A DNA stretch of 64,000 nucleotides from Streptomyces sp. WAC 01529 (GCF_003945545.1 NZ_CP029617.1:4103001-4167000); one strand, 5' to 3'. Shown: positions 26,392-36,265, counted from the first letter of the stretch. Numbers and translations: made by a program. The notes: generated by a model from the letters alone, not told the origin.

Positions 26392-26889
26392 GTGACCACT
26401 CCGCCGCCCCAGGGCCAAGCTCCGTACCCGCCCCAGGGCCAGAACCCCTATGGCCAGCCCCAGGGCGGCGCCCCGTATCCCCCTCAGCCGGGTCAGCAGG
26501 GCGTCCCGCAGCAGCCTTACCCGGCGTACAACCAGGGCGGGCCGGTTCCTCCGCCTCAGCCTCGGCGCCGCCCCATCAAGACGTACCTGCGGATCGCAGC
26601 CGGCGTCATCGTCGCCGTCATGGCCCTCGTTGGCTGGCTGGCCAGCCGGGACGACGCCGAGACCGCGGCAGTGGGCGACTGCCTGAAGCCTGCTTCGTCC
26701 TCCTCCGACCGCATGGAGGTCGTGGACTGCTCCTCCTCCGAGGCCGAGGTCAAGGTCATCAAGAAGATCGACGGGCACTACACCCAGTTCACTGCGGAGG
26801 CGGAGTGCCGCAAGGTGGAGGGCGCCACAGGCTTCTACGCGGAGACTGGGAAGGGCAAGGAGTTCCTCTTCTGCACGAAGTCTGCGTGA
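26392..26889 (+). CDS. LppU/SCO3897-family membrane-anchored protein
   Basis: 165 residues from GTG 26392, preceded by GAGGGG. Residues 1-60 are Pro/Gln/Tyr/Gly-rich and disordered, 65-83 form one transmembrane segment (YLRIAAGVIVAVMALVGWLA), and the extracytoplasmic part starts at GDC and has four cysteines (GDCLKP, VVDCSS, AECRKV, LFCTKS) that could form two disulphides. This layout is that of the LppU/SCO3897 family, whose function is not known. Not followed by an obvious operon partner. Confidence 0.8.
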   Translation: MTTPPPQGQAPYPPQGQNPYGQPQGGAPYPPQPGQQGVPQQPYPAYNQGGPVPPPQPRRRPIKTYLRIAAGVIVAVMALVGWLASRDDAETAAVGDCLKPASSSSDRMEVVDCSSSEAEVKVIKKIDGHYTQFTAEAECRKVEGATGFYAETGKGKEFLFCTKSA

Positions 26890-27151
26890 CCCACTGCAGA
26901 CTTGAAAAGCCGCTCGTCTGCCGGGCTGTCGGCCGCGCTGCCGCATAGGAGCAATGGCGATTGCCCGGTGGCGGCCCAGCTCGCCCTCACCGGACCACTC
27001 TCGATATCTTCGCTTTCAGCTTCCTCCTCTGAAGTACCCCAACCCCCTTACTCCTTGCGAGTGTCGACTATCATGATCTTGTTCGTGTCCGGCGATGACC
27101 ACCCGGACACAAAGACCAGGAGTCCTGCACTCCAAAGATTCGGGGAACATC

Positions 27152-27937
27152 ATGAAGACTCGTACGACGCATGCGGTCGCGGCAGTTTTCAGTACTGCCG
27201 CTATTCTCGTGAGTACTGCATCGCAGGCTTCCGCCACCGACGCCACTCAGGTCAAGGCTGAGCTCAACGACCCCGCCGCCACGCCTGCCGCATACATCAG
27301 TTATCTGCGGAACTCTCATGAAGAGGGTGCCGCCGAGGCCCTACAGGGCTTCAAAAGCCTGACGTCGACTGAGCAGCAAAAGTTCATCGGCTACCTCCAC
27401 GACCCGGAAGTACTCAAGTCGTTCCTCGACAAGACCAAGGGCCAAGAATCCGGGATTTCCGCCTATTCCCGGAGCGCGAGCAGCACATCCTCGCTGCACA
27501 ACGGCGACGTCATCATTGAGCAGGAGCGCACCGTCAGTGGCATATCTGCCGCGGCAAGGAGGCCGCTCCCCAGGGGTAATCACGAGGCGAAGTACACCAC
27601 CCACCTGAAGCTCCTGGGCGTGAAGGTCATCAAGCTCAGCCTGTGGGTGAACTTTCACAGCAATGGGAGAGATATCACCAAGGCGAACTACGCAGATGCT
27701 GGAAAGAGGAACCTCACCGGCGCCATCAGCATTTCCAAGGGGACCCCAAAGAAGTCGCTGAGCAAGTGGGGTTGGTGTCAGGGCGGCCACTGCTCCCGGG
27801 GCCACAATGTCGACGCCTCGGTCGTCTGGGAAGGCAGCATCGCGTTCAAGGGCAGCACCTTCCAGATCGATAAGAAGCAGTGGATGAGGGCCAACGTCTA
27901 CGGCACGGTCATCAACCACTCCCTCAAGAACGTGTAG
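27152..27937 (+). CDS. Secreted protein of unknown function
   Basis: 261 residues from ATG 27152 with GGGGAA upstream. A clear signal peptide (KTRTTHAVAAVFSTAAILVS then TASQASA) is followed by about 230 residues. The first 100 residues of the mature part are helical and Ser/Gln-rich (YISYLRNSHEEGAAEALQGF). The rest looks beta-rich and includes WGWCQGGHCSRGH with two cysteines. I recognise no family. Codon use is less G/C-biased at third positions than neighbours, and the gene sits in an otherwise conserved core order between the LppU-like and cca genes, suggesting a lineage-specific insertion. Confidence 0.75.
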   Translation: MKTRTTHAVAAVFSTAAILVSTASQASATDATQVKAELNDPAATPAAYISYLRNSHEEGAAEALQGFKSLTSTEQQKFIGYLHDPEVLKSFLDKTKGQESGISAYSRSASSTSSLHNGDVIIEQERTVSGISAAARRPLPRGNHEAKYTTHLKLLGVKVIKLSLWVNFHSNGRDITKANYADAGKRNLTGAISISKGTPKKSLSKWGWCQGGHCSRGHNVDASVVWEGSIAFKGSTFQIDKKQWMRANVYGTVINHSLKNV

Positions 27938-28006
27938 CTCGAGAGGTAGCACCGCCGCCTACCTGGGTGCCGCGCGGCAAGCTCCCTCCAGCGTCCACGC
28001 AGCCCG

Positions 28007-28050
28007 TGGAGAGGGGGTGATGTTTCACGTGAAACATCACCCCCTCTCCA
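28007..28050. terminator. 44-bp perfect palindrome with parS 6 at its apex
   Basis: Perfect 22-bp arms (TGGAGAGGGGGTGATG... and its complement) centred on a parS core. It lies between convergent genes (the secreted protein and cca), so the RNA would form a long terminator-like hairpin in both directions. Confidence 0.75.
28022..28035. other. parS: parS site 6
   Basis: Perfect GTTTCACGTGAAAC at the exact centre of the 44-bp palindrome. Confidence 0.93.
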
Positions 28051-28056
28051 TGAACG

Positions 28057-29499
28057 TCAGCTCTGCGCCGCCCACCACTCCTTGAGCGCCGCCACCGCCG
28101 CGTCCCGCTCCATGGGCCCGTTCTCCAGCCGCAGCTCCAGCAGGAACTTATAGGCCTTGCCGATGACGGGCCCGGGGCCGACGTCCAGGACTTCCATGAT
28201 GTCGTTGCCGTCCAGGTCGGGGCGGATCGAGTCCAGCTCCTCCTGTTCCTGGAGGCGGGCGATGCGCTCCTCCAGGCCGTCGTAGGCGCGCGACAGGGCG
28301 TTCGCCTTGCGCTTGTTGCGCGTCGTGCAGTCCGAGCGGGTCAGCTTGTGCAGGCGCTCCAGGAGGGGGCCCGCGTCCCGTACATAGCGACGTACGGCCG
28401 AGTCCGTCCACTCTCCCGTGCCGTAGCCGTGGAAGCGCAGGTGGAGCTCCACGAGGCGCGAGACGTCCTTCACCAGCTCGTTGGAGTACTTGAGCGCCGT
28501 CATGCGCTTCTTGACCATCTTGGCGCCGACCACCTCGTGGTGGTGGAAGGAGACCCGGCCGTCGCTCTCGAAGCGCCGCGTCTTCGGCTTGCCGATGTCG
28601 TGCAGCAGCGCGGCGAGCCGCAGCGTCAGGTCGGGACCGTCCGTCTCCAGCGCCATCGCCTGCTCGAGGACGATCAGCGAGTGGTCGTAGACGTCCTTGT
28701 GCCGGTGGTGCTCGTCCCGCTCCAGGCGGAGCGCCGGCAGCTCGGGCAGGACCCGGGCGGCGAGTCCCGTGTCGACGAGGAGGGCGAGGCCCTTGCGCGG
28801 GTGGGCGGAGAGGATCAGCTTGTTCAGCTCGTCGCGCACGCGCTCCGCGGAGACGATGTCGATGCGCTCGGACATCGCCTTCATAGCGGCGACCACCTCG
28901 GGCGCCACCTCGAAGTCCAGCTGCGCGGCGAACCGCGCGGCCCGCATCATCCGCAGCGGGTCGTCCGAGAAGGACTCCTCGGGAGTGCCGGGGGTGCGCA
29001 GGACACGCTCGGAGAGATCCTCCAGGCCGCCGTGCGGGTCGACGAACTCCTTCTGGGGGAGCTCCACGGCCATCGCGTTCACGGTGAAGTCACGGCGGAC
29101 GAGGTCTTCCTCGATGGAGTCGCCGTAGGACACCTCGGGCTTGCGCGAGGTCCTGTCGTACGCCTCCGACCGGTACGTCGTGACCTCGATCTGGTAGCCC
29201 TCTTTCTGGCAGCCGACCGTCCCAAAGGCGATCCCGACCTCCCACACCGCGTCGGCCCACGGCCGGACGATCTTCAGTACGTCCTCGGGGCGGGCGTCGG
29301 TGGTGAAGTCCAGGTCGTTGCCGAGCCGGCCCAGGAGGGCGTCCCTGACCGAGCCACCGACCAGGGCGAGAGAGAACCCGGCCTCCTGGAAACGGCGGGC
29401 GAGATCGTCCGCGACAGGGGACACACGCAGCAGTTCGCTGACCGCGCGGCGCTGCACCTGGCTCAGGGCGCTGGGATTGTCTTCGTTGGCGTTCGGCAC
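28057..29499 (-). CDS. cca: CCA tRNA nucleotidyltransferase
   Basis: 480-residue class II CCA-adding enzyme that repairs or builds tRNA 3' ends; needed here because the tRNA-Ile in this window has no encoded CCA. Start GTG 29497-29499 (VPNANEDNPSALSQVQ). The polymerase head has LVGGSVRDALLGR and LDFTTD with the catalytic carboxylates, RRDFTVNAMA and EERFSDDP-like ESFSDDPLRMMRAARF. The C-terminal part has an HD domain (ALLHDIGKPKTRRF, FHHHEVVGAKM), common in actinobacterial forms. Divergent from the DUF6049 gene. Confidence 0.95.
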   Translation of the reverse strand: MPNANEDNPSALSQVQRRAVSELLRVSPVADDLARRFQEAGFSLALVGGSVRDALLGRLGNDLDFTTDARPEDVLKIVRPWADAVWEVGIAFGTVGCQKEGYQIEVTTYRSEAYDRTSRKPEVSYGDSIEEDLVRRDFTVNAMAVELPQKEFVDPHGGLEDLSERVLRTPGTPEESFSDDPLRMMRAARFAAQLDFEVAPEVVAAMKAMSERIDIVSAERVRDELNKLILSAHPRKGLALLVDTGLAARVLPELPALRLERDEHHRHKDVYDHSLIVLEQAMALETDGPDLTLRLAALLHDIGKPKTRRFESDGRVSFHHHEVVGAKMVKKRMTALKYSNELVKDVSRLVELHLRFHGYGTGEWTDSAVRRYVRDAGPLLERLHKLTRSDCTTRNKRKANALSRAYDGLEERIARLQEQEELDSIRPDLDGNDIMEVLDVGPGPVIGKAYKFLLELRLENGPMERDAAVAALKEWWAAQS

Positions 29500-29665
29500 A
29501 ACAGAAAAGGGTACGTGCCCCGGACGCCCCGGGCCGACCCGATTCCCGCCCCGGCGAGGTCGTCCGATCACGTGGAGCAGTCCGCGGCACTTCGCCACAG
29601 CGCACCTCGTTACCATGCGTGGACGCACAACCGACGACCACTGACGACGAGGGACGGGCGAACGC

Positions 29666-32014
29666 GTGGCCGAGGCGGCAGATTTCCCGGGGACAAGCCC
29701 CTCACCTGCCCGCCGGTGGCTGCGGCGCACCGCAGCACTGCTGGTGGGTACCCCTTTGCTGGCCGGCCTCCTACAGGCTCCGGCGGCCCCCGCCGCGCAC
29801 GCCACCGCGCCGAGCGCGACGGCCGACGCCACCGGTTCCAGAACGGTCGACGTCTCGCTGGACGCGCTCACCCCCACCGCCCCCGGTGAGGGCGACACCC
29901 TCACCGTCTCCGGCACCGTCACCAACAACGGCAAGCAGACGGTGACCGGGGCCCAGGTCGGGCTGCGGCTGGGGCCGACCGTCAGCGGCCGCAGCGAGAT
30001 CGACCGCACCTCGAAGCGCACGGGCTTCCAGCCGGGGGCCGACGGCACCGAGGTCGGCGGCAAGTACGTCGACAAGTTCGCCAAGCTCGCGCCCGGCGTC
30101 CGGCAGGACTTCAGCATTTCCGTGCCGGTCAAGGCCCTGCACCTCGGGGCGGACGGCGTCTACCAGCTGGGCGTCGCCCTGACCGGTCAGAGCGCCGCGC
30201 AGCCCTATCCGCAGGTGCTCGGCATCGAGCGCACCTTCCTGCCGTGGCACCCCGAGACCGCGGGCACGAAGACCAAGACGACCTATCTGTGGCCGCTCAT
30301 CTCCGACACGCACCTCACGGCGAAGACGGAGTCCGACGAACAGCAGACGGCGGTCTTCAAGAACGACGACCTGGCCGACGAGCTGGCCCCGGGCGGACGG
30401 CTGCAACAGCTGCTGGCCCTCGGCAGCGACCTCGACGTCACCTGGGTCATCGATCCGGACCTGCTCGCCTCCGTCGAGGCGATGACGAAGGGCTACCGGA
30501 TCCAGAACCCCGACGGGAAGACCTCCAGGGCGGGCAAGCACCAGGCGGTGGCCACCAAGTGGCTCAACGACCTGGAAGCCGCGGTCAAGGGCAAGAAGAT
30601 CGTCGCGCTGCCCTTCGCCGACCCCGACCTCGCGTCCCTCGCGCACAACGGCAGGGCGGTCACCGGCTCCCTCAGCCACCTCAGGGACGCCACCGAAGCG
30701 GGGATCCGCGCGGTGGACACGATCCTGCACGTCAAGCCGAACACGGACTTCGCATGGCCCGCCGAGGGGGCGATCGACCCGTCCATCGTCGACGTCTCCA
30801 CCTCCGCGGGCGCCCACACGGTGATCGCCCGCAGCGACAGCATGCGCGAGAGCAGCGGTCTGACGTACTCACCGACCGCCGCCCGGCCCATCGGCGGCGG
30901 CACGACCGCCGTGGTGGCCGACGCACGCCTCTCCACGGCCTTCCAGGGCGACATGACGGAGGCCGAGAACTCCACCCTCGCCGTCCAGGAGTTCGTCGCC
31001 CAGAGCCTGATGATCAGCCTTCAGGAGCCCGGCAAGCAGCGCAGCATCGTGGTCGCCCCGCAGCGCATGCCCTCCGCCAGCCAGGCCCAGAGCATGGCGA
31101 AGGCCCTCACCGCCCTCCAGGAGGGGCAGTGGTCGCGGTCCGAGGAGCTGACCGACGCGGCGAAGGAGAAGCCGGACCCGCGGGCCACCACCCGGGTCCC
31201 GTCGACCGGGGCCTACCCGGCGGCGCTGCGCAAGCAGGAGCTGCCCCAGTCGGCCTTCGAGTCGATCCGCGAGACCCAGAGCATGCTCGAGCGCTTCCAG
31301 GTGATCCTCACCGAGAAGGACCGCGTGGTCACGCCCTTCGGGAGGGCCATAGACCGTGAGATGTCCACCTCCTGGCGCGGCCGCGCGCCGGAGGCGGCCG
31401 GGTACCGGGACGGTGTCCACAGCTATCTGCGCGAGCTCACCGAGCAGGTGGCCCTGATCCAGAGATCCGACGCGAAGCTCTCCGGGCGCAGCGCGACCAT
31501 CCCGGTGTCGGTGCAGAACAACCTGGTGCAGGGCGTCGACCACCTGATCCTGCGCCTGTACTCGCAGAACCCCACCCGTCTGAAGATCGGCGACGGGCAG
31601 TACGAGGAGCAGCCCGTGAAGATCGCGGGCGGCCACTCCCAGTCGGTGAAGTTCACCACCACGGCCAACGCCAACGGCCCGGTCCCGGTCTACGCCCGGC
31701 TCTACACGGAGGACAACGAGCCCTACGGCGAGGTCGTCCGCTTCGAGGTCAACGCCACCGAGGTGACCCCCACCGTGATGCTCGTCATCGCCGGCGGTCT
31801 CCTGCTGCTCGTACTCGCCGGGTTCCGGATGTACACGCAGCGCAAGCGGGCGGCGCGCAAGGAGGCCGCCCAGGAGGCCCCGGACGAGGGGCCTGACGGC
31901 GAGTCCGGCACCGCGCCCGGAGAGGGCGGCCCCGAGCAGCCGAGTGACCCTGCGCCGGACACCGCTCCGGAAAGCACCGACCCATCGGACACGGGTGAGA
32001 GAGTGGACCGTTGA
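29666..32014 (+). CDS. DUF6049 secreted membrane-anchored protein
   Basis: 782 residues from GTG 29666. An N-terminal signal peptide (WLRRTAALLVGTPLLAGLLQ then APAAPAAHA) leads to an extracytoplasmic part of about 690 residues with an Ig-like stretch (DTLTVSGTVTNNGKQTVTG) and a polysaccharide-deacetylase-like middle region (TYLWPLISDTHLTA, ADPDLASLAHNG). A single membrane helix near residue 745 (TVMLVIAGGLLLLVLAGFRM) and an acidic cytoplasmic tail end it. It is always found directly upstream of murJ in my recollection of actinobacterial genomes, as here (47 bp), and probably acts with lipid II export. No catalytic activity is known to me. Confidence 0.82.
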   Translation: MAEAADFPGTSPSPARRWLRRTAALLVGTPLLAGLLQAPAAPAAHATAPSATADATGSRTVDVSLDALTPTAPGEGDTLTVSGTVTNNGKQTVTGAQVGLRLGPTVSGRSEIDRTSKRTGFQPGADGTEVGGKYVDKFAKLAPGVRQDFSISVPVKALHLGADGVYQLGVALTGQSAAQPYPQVLGIERTFLPWHPETAGTKTKTTYLWPLISDTHLTAKTESDEQQTAVFKNDDLADELAPGGRLQQLLALGSDLDVTWVIDPDLLASVEAMTKGYRIQNPDGKTSRAGKHQAVATKWLNDLEAAVKGKKIVALPFADPDLASLAHNGRAVTGSLSHLRDATEAGIRAVDTILHVKPNTDFAWPAEGAIDPSIVDVSTSAGAHTVIARSDSMRESSGLTYSPTAARPIGGGTTAVVADARLSTAFQGDMTEAENSTLAVQEFVAQSLMISLQEPGKQRSIVVAPQRMPSASQAQSMAKALTALQEGQWSRSEELTDAAKEKPDPRATTRVPSTGAYPAALRKQELPQSAFESIRETQSMLERFQVILTEKDRVVTPFGRAIDREMSTSWRGRAPEAAGYRDGVHSYLRELTEQVALIQRSDAKLSGRSATIPVSVQNNLVQGVDHLILRLYSQNPTRLKIGDGQYEEQPVKIAGGHSQSVKFTTTANANGPVPVYARLYTEDNEPYGEVVRFEVNATEVTPTVMLVIAGGLLLLVLAGFRMYTQRKRAARKEAAQEAPDEGPDGESGTAPGEGGPEQPSDPAPDTAPESTDPSDTGERVDR

Positions 32015-32061
32015 GCGATGTCGTGGCCGGTGGGCCCGGGGACGATGAGGTGGGGTAAACC

Positions 32062-34434
32062 ATGAACGCGCCGTACGACGGTGACCGTGGCGAGGGCTCG
32101 GGCGGCTCTGCCTCGCCCGAGGACCTTCCGCCGGGGTCCGCCGACCACGGGCAGCAGGTTCCGCCGCAGCCCGAGCCCGATGTGTACCTCCAGGACGCCT
32201 ACGACCAGGATCCCTACCGGGCGCGGGACCTCTCCGCCCAGGACCCGGTGACCGAGGCGCTCTACGACCGCGCGGCACACCCCCCGCCGCCGCCCGGCAC
32301 CTATCAGCCGCTCTACGGCCAGCCGCCCAGCCCCGAGCACGCCCCGGACCCGCGCGTGTGGGCCCAGACCCCGGCCCCCGAGCCGGAAGGTCCGACCCGC
32401 CACCTCCCCTACGGTGACGACGCCCGCACGACGCAGTTCGTGGGCGTCGACGACCTGGTCACCCAGGCCGGCGAGGAGTACCACGAGCCGGACGCCTTCG
32501 CGCACCTCTTCCGCGACCAGCAGGCCGGCGGCTACCGCGACCAGCAGGCCGCCTACCAGCAGGGTGGCTACCAGCAGGCCGCGTACCCGCAAGGCGGCTA
32601 CCAGCAGGACGGCTATCCGCAGGACAACAACGGCTATCCGCAGGGCGACGGCCACCCCCCGGGCAGCGGCTACCCCCAGGACGGCGGGTACCAGCAGCCC
32701 GTCAGCGGCGGCTACACCCCCGCCGACCAGCCGATCGTCCCCGCGCCCACACCCGCTCCCGCGCCCCCGCCCGCCGCTCCGACGCCCGCACCCAAGTCGG
32801 GCGGCCGCGCGTCGAGCCTGCTGAAGTCCAGCGCCGTGATGGCGGCAGGCACCCTCGTCTCACGCCTCACCGGCTTCATCCGCTCCGCGCTGATCGTCTC
32901 GGCGCTCGGCGTCGGCCTGCTCGGCGACACCTTCCAGGTCGTCTACCAGATCCCGACGATGATCTACATCCTCACCGTCGGCGGCGGCCTCAACTCCGTC
33001 TTCGTGCCGCAGCTGGTGCGCTCCATGCGGGAGGACGAGGACGGCGGCGAGGCCTACGCCAACCGCCTGCTGACGCTCGTCATGGTGGCGCTCGGAGCAC
33101 TCACCGTCCTCGGCATCCTGCTGGCCCCGCAGCTGGTGCGCGTGATGTCCGTCCCGGTCGCGAACAACCCCGACGCCACCGCGGTCGGCACCACGCTGCT
33201 GCGCTACTTCCTGCCCTCGATCTTCTTCATGGGCATCCACGTGGTGATGGGACAGATCCTCAACGCCCGCGGAAAGTTCGGCGCGATGATGTGGACCCCG
33301 GTCCTCAACAACATCGTCATCATCGCCACGCTCGGCATGTTCATCTGGGTGTACGGGACCGCCGCGACGTCCGACATGGAGGTCACGACCATCCCGCCGG
33401 AGGCCGAGCGCCTCCTCGGCATCGGCGTCCTGCTCGGCCTCGTCGTCCAGGCCCTCGCGATGATCCCGTATCTGCGCGAGACCGGCTTCAGGCTGCGTCC
33501 GCGCTTCGACTGGAAGGGCCACGGCCTGGGCAAGGCCGCCAAGCTCGCCAAGTGGACGATCCTGTTCGTGCTGGCCAACCAGGCCGGCGCCCTCGTCGTC
33601 ACCCAGCTGGCCACCGCCGCCACCACCGACCTGCCCTCGGTCAGCGGCATCGGCTTCGCCGCCTACGCCAACGCCCAGCTCATCTGGGGCCTTCCGCAGG
33701 CGATCATCACGGTGTCCCTGATGGCGGCCCTGCTGCCCCGGCTGTCCCGCTCGGCACAGGACGGGGACGCCGGGTCCGTCCGCGACGACATCTCCCAGGG
33801 TCTGCGCACGACAGCGGTCGCGATCGTTCCCATCTCCTTCGGGTTCGTCGCGCTCGGCATCCCCATGTGCACGCTGATCTTCGGCTCCTCGGGCAGCGCC
33901 CAGTCGACGAACATGGGCTTCATGCTGATGGCCTTCGGCCTCGGCCTGATCCCCTACTCCGTGCAGTACGTCGTGCTCCGCGCCTTCTACGCCTACGAGG
34001 ACACGCGGACGCCCTTCTACAACACGGTCATCGTGGCCGCCGTGAACGCCGCCGCCTCCGCGGCCTGCTACTACGCCCTCCCCACCCGCTGGGCCGTCAC
34101 CGGCATGGCCGCCGCCTACGGCCTCGCGTACGCCATCGGCGTGGGCGTCGCCTGGCAGCGGCTGCGCAAGCGGCTCGGCGGCGACCTGGACGGCGCCCGC
34201 GTACTGCGTACGTACGCCCGGCTCGGCATCGCCGCCTGGCCCGCGGCGGTGCTCGCCGGTGGTGCCGCCTACGCCATCACCAAGACGCTCGGACAGGGTG
34301 TCCTCGGATCGCTGGCGGCCCTCGCCGGGGGCGGTGCCGTGCTGATCGGTGTCTTCTTCCTCGCCGCCAAGCGCATGCGCATCGAGGAGCTCAACTCCAT
34401 GGTCGGCATGGTCCGCGGCCGCCTCGGCCGCTGA
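32062..34434 (+). CDS. murJ: Lipid II flippase MurJ
   Basis: 790 residues. The first 240 are disordered and rich in Gln, Tyr, Gly and Asp with near repeats (GGYQQAAYPQGGYQQDGYPQ). The MurJ core begins at SSAVMAAGTLVSRLTGFIRS and has about 14 helices; conserved pieces include RLTGFIRSAL, FVPQLVRS, and the late LPRLSRSAQ. It moves lipid II across the membrane for peptidoglycan synthesis. In mycobacteria a pseudokinase is fused to the C-terminus; here it is a separate gene 118 bp downstream. Confidence 0.95.
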   Translation: MNAPYDGDRGEGSGGSASPEDLPPGSADHGQQVPPQPEPDVYLQDAYDQDPYRARDLSAQDPVTEALYDRAAHPPPPPGTYQPLYGQPPSPEHAPDPRVWAQTPAPEPEGPTRHLPYGDDARTTQFVGVDDLVTQAGEEYHEPDAFAHLFRDQQAGGYRDQQAAYQQGGYQQAAYPQGGYQQDGYPQDNNGYPQGDGHPPGSGYPQDGGYQQPVSGGYTPADQPIVPAPTPAPAPPPAAPTPAPKSGGRASSLLKSSAVMAAGTLVSRLTGFIRSALIVSALGVGLLGDTFQVVYQIPTMIYILTVGGGLNSVFVPQLVRSMREDEDGGEAYANRLLTLVMVALGALTVLGILLAPQLVRVMSVPVANNPDATAVGTTLLRYFLPSIFFMGIHVVMGQILNARGKFGAMMWTPVLNNIVIIATLGMFIWVYGTAATSDMEVTTIPPEAERLLGIGVLLGLVVQALAMIPYLRETGFRLRPRFDWKGHGLGKAAKLAKWTILFVLANQAGALVVTQLATAATTDLPSVSGIGFAAYANAQLIWGLPQAIITVSLMAALLPRLSRSAQDGDAGSVRDDISQGLRTTAVAIVPISFGFVALGIPMCTLIFGSSGSAQSTNMGFMLMAFGLGLIPYSVQYVVLRAFYAYEDTRTPFYNTVIVAAVNAAASAACYYALPTRWAVTGMAAAYGLAYAIGVGVAWQRLRKRLGGDLDGARVLRTYARLGIAAWPAAVLAGGAAYAITKTLGQGVLGSLAALAGGGAVLIGVFFLAAKRMRIEELNSMVGMVRGRLGR

Positions 34435-34552
34435 GATGAGGGGTACCGCACAACCATCACCGGGTACCGCGTGTCGTGCATAGCACTGGACTGTGGGCAC
34501 AATTGGCTTTGGCGTCTGACGAAGCGCAACGGATGGGGAGGCAGGAACGACG

Positions 34553-36265
34553 GTGGCGGAACGGAGCACGGCTGCCGTCGACGTGGCAGACAACAGCGGT
34601 GACAAGCCGCTGACCGCCAAGGCGGAGCAGCCCACGGCCGACGGGGTGGCCCAGACCCGGGAGCGGGACACGGCAGCAGACGAAGACGCGGCGGAGGCCC
34701 ATAAGCCCATGAGCCGTGGGGCCTCCTCACCCCCGGAACTGCACAGCGGCCACAAGCTCGCGAGGCGCTACCGCCTCGAGGAGTGCGTCACCCGTCTGGA
34801 CGGTTTCAGCAGTTGGCGCGCGGTGGACGAGAAGCTCCGCCGCGCCGTGGGCGTGCATCTGCTGCCCGCGGACCACCCGCGCGCCCGCTCGGTGCTGGCG
34901 GCGGCCCGTTCCTCAGCCCTCCTCGGCGACCCGCGGTTCGTACAGGTCCTGGACGCGGTCGAGGAGAACGACCTCGTCTACGTCGTCCACGAGTGGCTGC
35001 CGGACGCCACAGAGCTGACCACTGTCCTCGCCGCGGGCCCGCTGGAGGCGCACGACGCCTACCAGCTCGTCAGCCAGATCTCCCAGGCCATGGCGGCGGC
35101 ACACCGCGAAGGGCTCGCCCATCTGCGGCTGACCCCGAGCGCCGTCCTGCGCACCTCCTCCGGCCAGTACCGCATCCGTGGCCTCGCCGTGAACGCGGCG
35201 CTGCGCGGCATCAGCTCCGACACCCCCCAGCGCACGGACACCGAGGCGATCGGCGCCCTCCTGTACGCCTCGCTGACCCAGCGCTGGCCGTACGAGGACG
35301 ACGCCTACGGCCTCTCCGGCCTGCCCAAGGACATCGGTCTCATCGCCCCCGACCAGGTGCGGGCGGGCGTCCACCGCGGCCTCTCCGAACTGGCCATGCG
35401 GGCGCTCGTCAACGACGGCGCGACCGCCTCCCGCCAGGACCCCCCGTGCACGACTCCGGAGGAGCTGGTCAAGGCCATCGGCGAGATGCCCCGCATCCGC
35501 CCGCCGGAGCCCGCCTTCACCGCCCCGCCCGAGTACCAACGCACCACGTACCAGCAGGGCAGCTACGGCCGCCCCGCGCCCCACATGGGCGCGACCCAGC
35601 CCGTGGTCGCCCCGCCGCCCCCGCTGCAGAGCCGCACCGGCAGGGCCCTCAAATGGGCCGTCTCCGCACTGCTCATCGCCGCGCTCGGCCTGGGCAGCTG
35701 GCAGCTCGCGGACGCCCTCATGGACCGCGAGAACTCGGACGACACCAACACGACGCAGACCACCGGGGGCGACGACAAGGGCCGGCCGAAGCCCAAGAAG
35801 CCGATCAGCGTCGAGCAGGGTCAGGAGTACGTCCTCCAAGGCGACGCCCAGGACCCGCGAGCCGTCGGCAACACCTACGACAAGGACAGCTCCTCGCTCT
35901 GGCGGACCGCCACATTCAAGGACGGCCCGAAGCTCGCCCCGTACAAGCCCGGTGTCGGTATCGTCTACGACCTCGGCTCGGAGCAGGACGTCTCGGTGGC
36001 CTCGATAGCCCTTCAATACGGCGGACCCCACACCACGGTCTCGCTGTACGGCACGGACTCGCTGACGCCCTCGACGCCGATCCGATCGATGAAGAAGATC
36101 GGTGGCGTCACCACCTCGGACAAGACCGCGAAGATCGAGGCCAAGAAGGCCGTGAAGACGCGGTACGTGCTTCTGTGGATGACCGCGCTGCCGTACTCCG
36201 GCCCCGAGGGGTACTCCAGGGCGGGATACAAGCAGGCCATCACGGACGTGAAGTTCAAGGGCTGA
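34553..36265 (+). CDS. Membrane-anchored protein pseudokinase linked to MurJ
   Basis: 570 residues from GTG 34553. Residues about 70-325 follow a protein kinase plan (LARRYRLEECVTRLDGFSSW onward), but the catalytic loop is HLRLTPSAVL instead of HRDxKxxN, and the DFG position reads IRGLAVNA, so catalysis is not expected. A membrane helix at about 365-385 (WAVSALLIAALGLGSWQLAD) leads to an extracytoplasmic beta-rich domain (YVLQGDAQDPRAVGNTYDKD, VGIVYDLGSEQDVSVASIAL) like a discoidin/F5-8C carbohydrate-binding fold. Position after murJ matches the MviN pseudokinase of mycobacteria, which controls lipid II flipping by binding an FHA protein when phosphorylated; the same role is inferred. Confidence 0.85.
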   Translation: MAERSTAAVDVADNSGDKPLTAKAEQPTADGVAQTRERDTAADEDAAEAHKPMSRGASSPPELHSGHKLARRYRLEECVTRLDGFSSWRAVDEKLRRAVGVHLLPADHPRARSVLAAARSSALLGDPRFVQVLDAVEENDLVYVVHEWLPDATELTTVLAAGPLEAHDAYQLVSQISQAMAAAHREGLAHLRLTPSAVLRTSSGQYRIRGLAVNAALRGISSDTPQRTDTEAIGALLYASLTQRWPYEDDAYGLSGLPKDIGLIAPDQVRAGVHRGLSELAMRALVNDGATASRQDPPCTTPEELVKAIGEMPRIRPPEPAFTAPPEYQRTTYQQGSYGRPAPHMGATQPVVAPPPPLQSRTGRALKWAVSALLIAALGLGSWQLADALMDRENSDDTNTTQTTGGDDKGRPKPKKPISVEQGQEYVLQGDAQDPRAVGNTYDKDSSSLWRTATFKDGPKLAPYKPGVGIVYDLGSEQDVSVASIALQYGGPHTTVSLYGTDSLTPSTPIRSMKKIGGVTTSDKTAKIEAKKAVKTRYVLLWMTALPYSGPEGYSRAGYKQAITDVKFKG

